From NCBI RefSeq assembly GCF_019175385.1, contig NC_083341.1:20778203-20842202 (forward strand): 64,000 nucleotides of DNA. Direction: 5' to 3'. Position 1 is the first letter of the stretch. Each line of letters begins with the position of its first letter. Shown one piece after another: positions 55,735-64,000 of the stretch. The notes under the pieces were generated by a model. It was given only the letters and a program-made list of their open reading frames with translations. It was not told the DNA's origin and ran no database searches. The stretch comes from Lycium barbarum. Its lineage: Eukaryota; Streptophyta; Magnoliopsida; Solanales; Solanaceae. A program made the translations under genes and the position numbers.

Positions 55735-56576
55735 TTATATAATGCACAAAAAGTCATTTTTAATTTTTCTGCATGGTGTCATTTTTTGACGAAGGGATGC
55801 AATTGAATCTCCTTCAATGAAGTTGGCTCTGTTGATGCTAGTTGGGAGCTGCTCGTGATTAGTGTTATTGGGGATGTAGGTGGTTACATAGACCAAAGAA
55901 GCAATGGTAGCATCAACGAATGTACTGAGCCAGTAAAGCCAGTGGTTGTTCCATGTCCAACTAACCACCGCTTGACCAAAGGGCGCAGCAGGGTTCATTG
56001 TTGCACCATAAAAGGCACCACCGGATAAAATATTGGCACCAACAATGAAACCAATTGCAATTGGGGCAATGATCACACTCAAGTTACTCCTCTTGGGGTC
56101 AATTGAAGTTGCATAAACAGTGTAAACAAGACCAAATGTTGTCACAATCTAAAAAACAACCGCGTTTCATGGTGTTGGAGCGAATGGAGATACTTCTGCA
56201 CCAACAACAGAATACTTCAGGAGCAAGCATGCCAAAATAGATCCAAACAATTGAGCAATCCAATACAAAACAGTCCTACATAAGGTGATGTGACCTTCCA
56301 CAAATTAAAGGCACCAAACGTGACAGCAGGGTTTACATGACCTCCAGATATGTTTGTCGCCACTGAAACTACTGCGACTAGAGCAAATGCATGGTTTATC
56401 GCCACAACAGTCAGCTGGGCTTGCAAGTTGCCGCTCGTCAACCTGGATGATGCGGCAAAGCCCTCAGCGGCAAAAACATAAATAAGCATGGAAATAAATT
56501 CAGCTAAGGCAGCCTTGAGGGTATCAGGATGGGTAGCCTCTTTCAAATTTCCAATGACAATTCTTGAAATCGACAT
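55735..56576 (-). pseudogene. TIP-like: Tonoplast intrinsic protein (TIP) aquaporin pseudogene
   Basis: TIPs form water and small-solute channels in the vacuole membrane. ATG 56576-56574 opens SISRIVIGNLKEATHPDTLK, then AALAEFISMLIYVFAAEG, NHAFALVAVVS and GGHVNPAVTFG (first NPA box). After a one-base frameshift near 56275 it reads LYWIAQLFGSILACLLLKYS, hits TGA and TAG (about 56168 and 56150), then [25 protein letters not shown] and [11 protein letters not shown] (second NPA box). The residue after the second NPA is Ala, where TIPs have Val or Arg. The C-terminal tail runs about 35 residues beyond the usual end. No intron is visible although TIP genes usually have one or two, so a processed copy is possible. 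Confidence 0.87.
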
Positions 56577-56675
56577 GTTTTTTTTCTTGAAGATGAAAAG
56601 GTTTATGAGTTAATTAGCTGCTACTTAGTACTCTTTCGTTCTAGCTCTTGTTGCTCTCTTTCTAAATAGGCCTCT

Positions 56676-56685
56676 ATATATATAG
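56676..56685 (-). promoter_or_regulatory. Putative TATA box of TIP gene
   Basis: TATATATATA about 100 bp upstream of the ATG on the minus strand. If the gene were a processed copy a promoter here would be unexpected, so this is weak evidence for a normal gene origin. Confidence 0.35.
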
Positions 56686-56882
56686 TTGATAGACTAAATA
56701 AGAGCATGAATTGAGTAGACTGAACTGTTGGGAAAAACCCTTCGCATTTACATAGTAACGAACTACTACTTCATTAAACTAATGCTGCACGTGCATTTCA
56801 TTTTACTATATATTTTAATATTTTAATTTGGCTTTGCTAATTTAGGGAAGAAGATATATTCTTGAGAACACTACAGAAAAAA

Positions 56883-57070
56883 TGGAAGCGGCTCATCTCC
56901 AGTACTAATCCCCTCCGGTGGGTCCACTGCACAGTTAATATTGAGACATCTGTCCACTTTTAATCTAATGGTCAGCATTTAATTAACTAAAGCAGCCTCT
57001 CAAATCATGGTTAAGGCCCTGATTTATCCTTTCCCTTGCTGGCAGCATCAATTTAGCCTAAAATCTTGCT
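56883..57070 (+). repeat. Left terminal inverted repeat of MULE
   Basis: 188 bp, starting tggaagcggctcatctcc and ending cctaaaatcttgct. It pairs with 62601-62787 on the other strand. Confidence 0.9.
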
Positions 57071-57725
57071 AACCAAAATAGAAGCATCCGAAAACATTGC
57101 TGGAAAATCTTTCTCGTTGGAAAAATATTTTCTTACCACGAAAATCATGGAAAAACAGAGCAAAAATCAGCAAGACCAAAAGATTAAATCATCTAGATGG
57201 TACAACTACAACCAACGATCGCAAGAAAACGGAAGACCAGTTGATGAGCAAAATTTTTCCAGAGATTAAGTGACAATACCAAAACAGGTTCTTCTCCGCT
57301 CTTGCGCTATTTTTTCTACTTCGAGATCAAATACCTTTGTTTCTTGTGATTCTCGTGGTGAAACAACCAAAACGAACAAATGTCTAGAATGTGTTTGATA
57401 AAATGTCTCAATTAGGTTGATGGAGAATTTTAAGTAAAAAATGGATATCTGAAATAGTGAGAAGTTGAGATACTTAAAGCACAAATAGCAAATCAAATGA
57501 AGGTCACAACTTGTTCCACGTAAAGTTTTCATATTAATCTTAAGAAAATAATGAAGTTCACTAATTTTAGGATGTGATAGTAACAGAACCTTTGTTAGGA
57601 CTATTTTGAATAGTGAACTCCATTGTTGGTAAATTATGGATATGATAGCTAGATTTAAATAATTTTTTCTAAAATTTAAGACTAAAGATTATTTGTCTTA
57701 TTTATACTTTTTGTAATGTAGATTT
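57071..57725. other. MULE 5' internal region
   Basis: Between the left repeat and the transposase start. No coding recognised. An acceptor-like ttttgtaatgtag just before 57726 suggests a 5' leader intron. Confidence 0.45.
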
Positions 57726-58366
57726 ATGGATATCGCATCAACTGAGTCTCAAGGTGGATGTAATGTGCTAATAAAACTTGGGATGGCATTTGACTCGGAT
57801 GAGCACGCATAAGACTGCTATAATGAATACGCAGCTTCAGTTGGCTTTAGTATTAAAAAAGAATATGCTAATAAAAATAGAGTCCATGGGTATGTGACTT
57901 CAACAAAATTTACATGTTATAAAGAAGGTTATAGAAGCACGGACAAACGAGATTCGAAGGTTCAAAAGCACAGAAACGAAACTAGGATAGGGTGCTTAGC
58001 TCATATTACTATTAATCGTCAATTGAGTGGAATGTTTCGCATCATGTCATTTGAAGAGAAACACAACCATCCTCTTGTTGATTCTTCTTTAGCTCATCTG
58101 TTACCATCTCAAAGAAAGATAAAAGTTGCTCAAGCATATGAACTTGACTTATTAGATGATTCAGGAATATATCCTAAAGCTTTATTTGACTATGCTGCTC
58201 GTCAAGCTGGAGGACAATATTTTCTTGGTTACACAAAGAGAGATCACAAGAATTATCTTAGGGACAAAAGACATGAAAATTTGAAACATGGAGTGGCTCG
58301 TAGCTTGGTGAATTATTTTGAGAAAAGAACACTAGAAGATCCCGCTTTTTGATTTTCTTTACACTT
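57726..58366 (+). pseudogene. FAR1-like: MULE transposase, N-terminal FAR1 DNA-binding part
   Basis: ATG 57726 opens MDIASTESQGG. A FAR1-type zinc domain follows from about residue 20: AFDSDEHA, stop TAA at 57810-57812 where Tyr is expected, DCYNEYAASVGFSIKKEYA, KFTCYKEGYR, RIGCLAHITI, MSFEEKHNHPLV. The text continues to EDPAF and a TGA at 58350-58352. The true frame then goes FSLH, where a LINE interrupts. The domain would bind the element ends. It is related to the host FHY3/FAR1 factors, but the terminal repeats show this copy belongs to a transposon. Confidence 0.87.
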
Positions 58367-59636
58367 TTGTTTTTGGTAATTAAACTTTATTAATCACCAA
58401 AGTAGGCATTACAATTCAGAAGTAAGTTTACACATCTTACTTACGTCTAATACAGAAGTACCACAATTGCTAGCTTAGAAAACAAGGGATTGTAAAATAT
58501 GATGCAAACTAGGTGGAGCTCTAACACAAGATACATAGACTATCTCCTTAGTCACTGCTTCCCAATTTCTGCTCAGCTTTTTAAATATCGTCATATTTCT
58601 CTCTATCCAAATAGCATGGACAATCTCTGTACTCAACAGTTTGAAAACCTGGGCTCTCTGCGATTTACCACTTGCGTGTTTGATTATCCATAGCTGATGT
58701 TGCTCCCATGTAGCTGGCTGGTAGCTCTGCATTTGTAGCCATTGTAGGACCCTGTTCCACACTGCTCTAGTGTAAGAGCACTGGACAAATAGATGTTCTC
58801 GTGTTTCATCATAGCTTTGGCAGAGGCTACATTTAGGCTCTACCTCTATACCCCATTTGTTGAGTCTGTCAGCTGTCAACAGTTTGCCTAGTAGGTGTAG
58901 CCACATGATGAACAGTGCCTTGGGTCGAGCTGCATTGTGAAACATGATACATTTCCATGGCACCCTAGGTATATTATCAAGGGCATAATAATAAATCTGC
59001 CTTATCAAGCTTGTGCTTTTCTTGAATTGCATCTGTGATACCATTTCCCTAGACTCAAATATTTTTCTAATCATCTAACAAGCCTGTTTAGGCACTTCCA
59101 TAAGCAGCAAATATTGGTTCTTTATATAGTAAGCGTGAATCCACCTTATCCATAACTTGTCCTGTTTATGCGCAATGTCCCACCACTGCTTGCCAATAGC
59201 AGCCCTGTTCCATATTGACAAGTTAGTGATATTTAAGCCTCCTACTCCTTTTGTATTACACACCCTCTCCCATGCTACTAATGTTTATTTTGTGATATTT
59301 TCTGTACCCGACCACATATAGCTTCGGCAGTGAGCTTCTATCAGCTTCAACACTTTAGTAGGAATGATGAATAGCTAGGCCCAAAAGGCTTGGATCCCAA
59401 ACAACACAGATTTAATAAGTTGCATCCTACTGGCATATGACAATTTCCTAGCAGTCCATGATGAAATCTTTTGCAGTGATCTTGTTGACAAGGGGTTGCC
59501 ATTGTATAAGGGATATTTTTCGTGTAGACAAAGGGACCCCTAGGTATTTAAAGGGAAGGATACCCACCGAGTAACCCAGTTTGGTGAGAATACTTTCTTG
59601 TACCCTCTGCTCGACACCCCCAAAGTATACTGCACT
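58367..59636 (-). mobile_element. 5'-truncated LINE (L1-type) insertion
   Basis: About 1.27 kb on the minus strand splits the MULE transposase. Flanks ctttacactt (58357-58366) and cttacactt (59637-59645) look like a target duplication with one indel, and joining at them restores the protein (EDPAF . FSLH / LDDDN). The 3' end is at 58367, with AATAAA (58391-58386, minus) near it. Only the end of RT and the zinc-binding region remain. Confidence 0.85.
58475..59263 (-). pseudogene. LINE RT end and zf-RVT zinc-binding domain
   Basis: Minus strand: RVCNTKGVGGLNITNLSIWN and AAIGKQWWDIAHKQDKLWIRW (59263-59075), then, after a stop, NIPRVPWKCIMFHNAARPK and the zinc motif CSLCQSYDETREHLFVQC (about 58830-58775). 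This is the C-terminal region of plant L1 ORF2. Upstream to about 59460 the end of RT (MQLIKSVLFGIQAFWA) is also readable with stops. Catalytic RT motifs are absent. Confidence 0.85.
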
Positions 59637-61056
59637 CTTACACTTAGATGATGATAATTTGATAACTAATGTATTCTGGGCTGATGCAAAGATGATAAGA
59701 GATTTTAAGATATACGGAGATGTTGTGTCTTTTGATACAACCTATAGGACAAATAAAGAGTATCGACCCTTGGCACTGTTTGTTGGTTTGAATAATCATA
59801 TGGAAATGGTTATATTTGGTGCAGCTCTGTTGTACGAAGAATCAACTGAATCATTTGAATGGCTTTTTGATGCATTATTTAGCATTATGTCTGCAGATAA
59901 ACCACAAACATTCATGACAGATCAAGATCCCGCAATAGTTGCTGCTGCCGTATCAGTAATGCCAAATACATATCATCGTCTATATGTGTGGCACTTGAAA
60001 AAAAATGCGTTTAAACATCTTAACCATATCTTTAGAGCTAATTCATCATTTCTTAAAGATTTTAGCAGATTGCTTTATGACTATGAGTATGAGGATGATT
60101 TCTTAAGTGCGTGGCAGGATATGCTTGAGAAATATGATCTTGGGGTTAATAGTTGGTTGAAAACTACGTTTGCTATAAGGGAGAAATGGTCGATGACGTA
60201 TGGAAGAAATATTTTTTCAGCAGGTATGCGAAGCACACAATTAAGTGAGAGATTTAATGGATCTTTAAGGGGTTATTTGAAATCTGATTTGGATATCGTT
60301 CAATTTTTAAAGCATTTTCAAAGATCAGTTGATGATAAGCGCACCAATGAGAATAAGTCAAATTTTGATATGACTCAAAGAATACCTATTTTAAAGGTTA
60401 AACTTCCTTTATTGATTCATGCTAGGGATGTATACACCCCAACTATATTTGACATGTTTCAAAATGAATGGGAAAGGTCATTACTTGTTTCCGTGAAGGA
60501 CTTTCATGATGAAGGAGATTCGTGTACATACAATGTTGGCACTTATGGAAGTGCTAAGGAGCACGCAATAACTGTCAAGAGATCAGTAACTCAAGTTTCT
60601 TGTAGCTGCAAAATGTTTGAGTTTGTGGGTATACTATGCAGACATGCTTTAAAGATCCTTGATTTATTGAATGTAAAGGATATGATTCCTGCACATTATA
60701 TACTAAAGAGATGGACGAAAGATGCTACAAACATGCATGAGATACATGCCAATCTAGTAGGAACAAACTCTGATCCAAAAGTTGAAATTATTGCAAGGTA
60801 TAGACATTTGTGTCAAACTTTTGTCCAAATTTCAAGTGAAGCTTCTGAATCCAAAGAAGGGTATGAATTGGCTGCAAATTGTACGAACAAGATAATTGCA
60901 AAGTTAAATGATGTAAAGAAGAGAAATGAATCACATGAAGAGCCGATTCCAAGCAATAATATCCAAAATGAACCAAGTGAGACAATATTTGTTAATAATA
61001 CAAATGTTCACAAAGGTGACTGGGTTAAAAAGGAAGGAGCCAACTCGCCGCTCTAA
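59637..61056 (+). pseudogene. FAR1-like: MULE transposase, catalytic and SWIM part
   Basis: LHLDDDNLITNVFWADAKM leads into the MULE DDE core: VVSFDTTYRTN (Asp), FMTDQDPAIVAAAVSVMPN (Asp) and QLSERFNGSLRGYL (Glu candidate). A SWIM zinc finger follows: CSCKMFEFVGILCRH. About 470 residues stay open, unusually well kept for this window. After WVKK the frame changes near 61015; the other frame (RRSNTRPKSFMEKAQRN) gives the usual FAR1-type tail to 61141. The first ATG at 59581 lies in LINE sequence and is not the natural start. Confidence 0.9.
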
Positions 61057-61141
61057 TACTCGGCCAAAGAGTTTTATGGAAAAGGCCCAGAGAAACAGTA
61101 AGACTTCATTTCCAAAATTTCCTCTTAGCCAAACTGACTAG

Positions 61142-62600
61142 CAGTTTGATAACTTTTCATCTCTTCAAGTCCCATGTCCACCTTTACCAGATGCATCAAT
61201 AACTATGGTATCTCACGTCATCTAAATTTTTTCTTTTTTATTATAACATAAGAACTTATATTTGTCCTTCAAATAATAAGGAGCTGCAGAAAGAAGCTTT
61301 CGTCCATGGTGCCCTTCACAATTGTCTCAAGGATCTTCCCATGGAAGTTTGACTCAGCTCTTAAGAGTTACGTTAGTGAACAAAGTTTATGATGATTTTC
61401 ATTTCTAATAAGTAATGCTACTCATCTCGATATATGTCTCTTTTTAACTAATTGCAGGATATTTCATTTCATGATTTAAACAAGAATTCTCAACACTGAT
61501 TATGACAACTTTGAAAAACGGAGGTTTCATGGTGATGGTAATTTCTGCAACCATAGTCTTGATCTCAAATTTCAGATGTGTGCTTCATTATTATTTTTAT
61601 TTTCTAACACAATAACTTGATTTTGCTCCATAGGTTTTGTTCGAGAACGCGATTTGGCATCCTCTGTTAATGGAGTTGTTTATTTTTTACATCAAGGCTG
61701 CACTTATTTTATAGTGGAAAATTAGCTTGTACATTGAAAATTCTTTTGTATAGCATTTGATCATATGTTGAAATTTAATAAACACAATTTTTAATTGAAC
61801 ATGGTATATATAGTAACCATGGAAGCAGTAGCCAGAAATGCTTTTGTCCAATAGAGAGTGATTAATCATAGTACCCTTTACTATTTGGCTGAAGCTTCTC
61901 TTGTTTATGTTTTTAAATTGTTGTGTTTGGCTGACAGAAGCTTTATGCCTTTGTTTTGTTCTGTCTTATTGTTTTAATCAACTTCAATGGTCTCTTGAAC
62001 AACGTGATTGGATTGCGAAGAAGAAGAAGAAAAACTGTTGCAGATCATTTTGTCACTTGGAGTAGCACATATATACTTCTATCTTTCAAGTTGATATACC
62101 CGATAAACCGACCTTTAACCACTAAATCCGTAACGATCTTATATCTTATTTGTTCGGTTAGCGGTGTAGTACATTTAAGAACCAATAAGCTGAATCGTTA
62201 TGCACAAATATCCAACCGATTTGCTACAAAACGATACCGCTCTTATTATTCTTAAATCATTACAAACAAAAGTATCATAAAAAGAAATTAAGAGTAGCTC
62301 AAATTCATCGTAGTTTGACGTTACACATTGAAGTTTGAATGCAATATAATTTTCAGCTCGTATTGAAGATCAATCTTTATATAATATCCTTTAAATAAAC
62401 TCTTACCAATCTCTATATAGTAAGAGTTACTAGAAGTATGAATATGGTACATGAAAAATTCAAGTTGATAAATTATGAAAATGAGTTTAATCTTTGTTTT
62501 TGGAAAAAAGCATTTCTGTCTAAGCAAAGGAAAACACGTTTGCTTTCATTTTGCTATTAAATAAATTTAGGATATTTGGTTGTAGGTAGCCAGTAGAAGC
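61142..62600. other. MULE 3' internal region
   Basis: About 1.4 kb between the transposase and the right repeat with no recognised gene. The frame at 61956-62255 has no domain. Confidence 0.5.
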
Positions 62601-62787
62601 AGCAAGATTTTAGGCTAAATTGATGCTGCCAGCAAGGGAAAGGATAAATTAGGGTCTTAACCATGGTTTGAGAGGCTGCTTTAGTAAATTAAATGCTGAC
62701 CATTAGATTAAAAGTGGACAGACGTCTCAATATTAACTTGTGCACTAGACCCACTGGAGGGGATTAATATTGGAGATAAGCCAGCTC
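62601..62787 (-). repeat. Right terminal inverted repeat of MULE
   Basis: 187 bp, reverse complement of 56883-57070 with scattered changes. It ends ...ggagataagccagctc, followed by cagaaaaaa. Confidence 0.9.
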
Positions 62788-62954
62788 CAGAAAAAACGTT
62801 TCTTCGAAGTTCAGCATTTAATGCATCATGGAATTTATCTCGTTAGTTCTATCATTTATATGAGAAAGATTTAATCTCCTTTCAATTCTAGTAGTAATTA
62901 TCTTATTATATGCCAGCAAATCACGTGGTAGGTTTTATATTTCACAAAGGTAAC

Positions 62955-64000
62955 TGTTACACCCCGTATCATAGAACTAAAGTTAGACTCGTATCATTAG
63001 AGTTTTAGCGGAAACTTTGAAAGTTTGTACGTGTTGCAAAAGTGGTTGATAGGCCTACTTTGGGAAAACATAACCCCTTCATTTATTGAGAATTTGGAAA
63101 AGGTTCCATAATGAAAGTTGTAGTACGAAGAAATACCTTTCCAGGCATATAAGGATCAGGCCAATCAGAGTTCGGAGAAAGGAGAACCTGGGGTCCAAAA
63201 TACCATTGTTATAAATTCAACACTTAACTCGAAATTTCATTTATCAAACATTCCAACTTCGTTCTAAAGCCCTAAGCAGTTATTTTCCTCCTCTCCTCAT
63301 TCTCCCACGTCAAGGTAAGATCGCTCAAACGATTCCTAAGTAATTCTAACATTAATTCATGATAAGTAACATGAGTCTTCACCCAAAACATAGGATTTCC
63401 AAGGTAAATCCTTCTCAAGCGATTCAAGCTAGGGTTTTGGTGTTTTTGTCAGAAAAGCAGTTTAGTTCGTTGGATTGGAGCGATTACAGGTATGTGAGGC
63501 TAACTCTCAACGTTGATGATTCTCCCTACGACACCGTTCATTGACTATTACAATTTGCCTTAGAATTACAGTTATATCTTAGTCCATGAATAGTTGCAGA
63601 ACCTCTATCATTTAGTTTCGTAATTCGTTCGTGACTTTCATTTTGAATGTTGTGAACTCAGAACATAATCTATATAGACTCGTATTTGATAACTATGAAT
63701 CTCAGTCTAGAAACTCAGTATGCTTAGAAATAGTTAAGGCTTCAGACCTATAATCAGTGATTGAATCCATGTCTCAATTTAGCAATGTTCATTATTCCAG
63801 TGATCTCAGTTTCTTAATGATAATTAATGAATATTGAACATATGTATTTTTCCCGAGGGCACAGTCTCATGTATACGTATACTTGGCCGAGGCCATTGAT
63901 TGACGTACTTACTTGGCCGACGCCACCGACTTATGCAGTTATATTGGGCCGAGGCCCCAGATATGATTAAATAAATTAAAACAGGTGAATTCATATTCAG
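62955..64000 (+). repeat. Tekay-like LTR, left part, cut by window end
   Basis: Starts TGTTACACCCCGTATC, the family's LTR start, and runs to the edge. It has gtatgtgaggctaac (63491) and repeated ggccgaggcca/ggccgacgcca pieces (63887-63956) like the gccgggca repeats of the other LTRs. I cannot tell whether a full element or a solo LTR follows. Confidence 0.72.

Larger units (their letters stand above)
56883..62787 (+). mobile_element. Mutator-like element with FAR1-type transposase, complete ends
   Basis: Long terminal inverted repeats at 56883-57070 and 62601-62787, nearly identical when one is reversed (shared ttaatattgagac.tctgtccacttttaatc and ccagcaagggaaaggataaa read either way). The 9-bp cagaaaaaa flanks both sides (56874-56882 and 62788-62796). 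The only substantial gene inside is a FAR1/FHY3-type MULE transposase, split by a LINE. Total 5.9 kb. The A-rich duplication makes the exact end uncertain by about 2 bp. Confidence 0.88.

Noticed and set aside
57726..61056. A host FHY3/FAR1 transcription factor gene
   Set aside because: Flanking 187-bp inverted repeats and a 9-bp duplication show it is a transposon's own transposase.
61956..62255. A 99-residue protein
   Set aside because: No recognisable domain; a basic run from an AAG/AGA repeat, in MULE 3' sequence.

Overview
The window is plant nuclear DNA. It is AT-rich, its genes are split by introns or broken, and most of it is nested retroelements and DNA transposons. The long-LTR Tekay/Del-like families, a tRNA-type SINE and the KI-type Mutator element fit a dicot, most likely Solanaceae. 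That placement is recognition, not a measured result. I see no rRNA, tRNA gene, CRISPR array or operon. No fully intact ordinary host gene is present; the two host-like genes (an F-box/DUF295 gene and a TIP aquaporin) are both broken.

Layout. 1-8.5 kb: part of a large Mutator-like element with a mudrA-type transposase (+, only the last exon in view) facing a five-exon DUF1985/Ulp1-protease gene (-). The introns and the spacer between them are packed with arrays of a 10-bp dyad (TGTTSSAACA) on a 21-bp register. 8.57-9.05 kb: two decayed MITEs. 9,407-28,035: a Tat-lineage Ty3/gypsy element with sense gag-pol and an antisense coiled-coil ORF. That ORF is split by a complete Tekay chromovirus (17,342-26,991, target duplication gaggc). 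28.0-32.0 kb: mostly unrecognised, with one SINE. 31,989-49,140: a Ty1/copia element whose pol is split by a second Tekay element (34,834-46,924). That element is itself split by a 2.5-kb reverse-oriented LTR (41,706-44,205). 49.6-49.9 kb: hAT remnant. 50,579-52,482: solo Tekay-like LTR with target duplication catag. 54.1-55.2 kb: F-box/DUF295 gene with two frameshifts. 55.7-56.6 kb: TIP aquaporin pseudogene (-). 56,883-62,787: a complete FAR1-type Mutator-like element with about 187-bp terminal inverted repeats and a 9-bp target duplication; its transposase is split by a 5'-truncated LINE. 62,955-end: the start of another Tekay-like LTR.

How the pieces relate. Insertion order can be read directly: copia, then Tekay 2, then the reverse LTR; Tat, then Tekay 1; Mutator, then LINE. 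Nearly every coding domain carries stops, frameshifts or lost catalytic residues, so most elements are probably immobile now. The most unusual signals are non-coding: the 21-bp-phased dyad arrays of the KI-type element, family-specific CGG/CCG palindromes before the TATA box of several Tekay LTRs, a six-copy conserved CAGTAC...GTACTG/TGACGTC block, and a small LTR stem-loop whose stem changes in a compensatory way between families.
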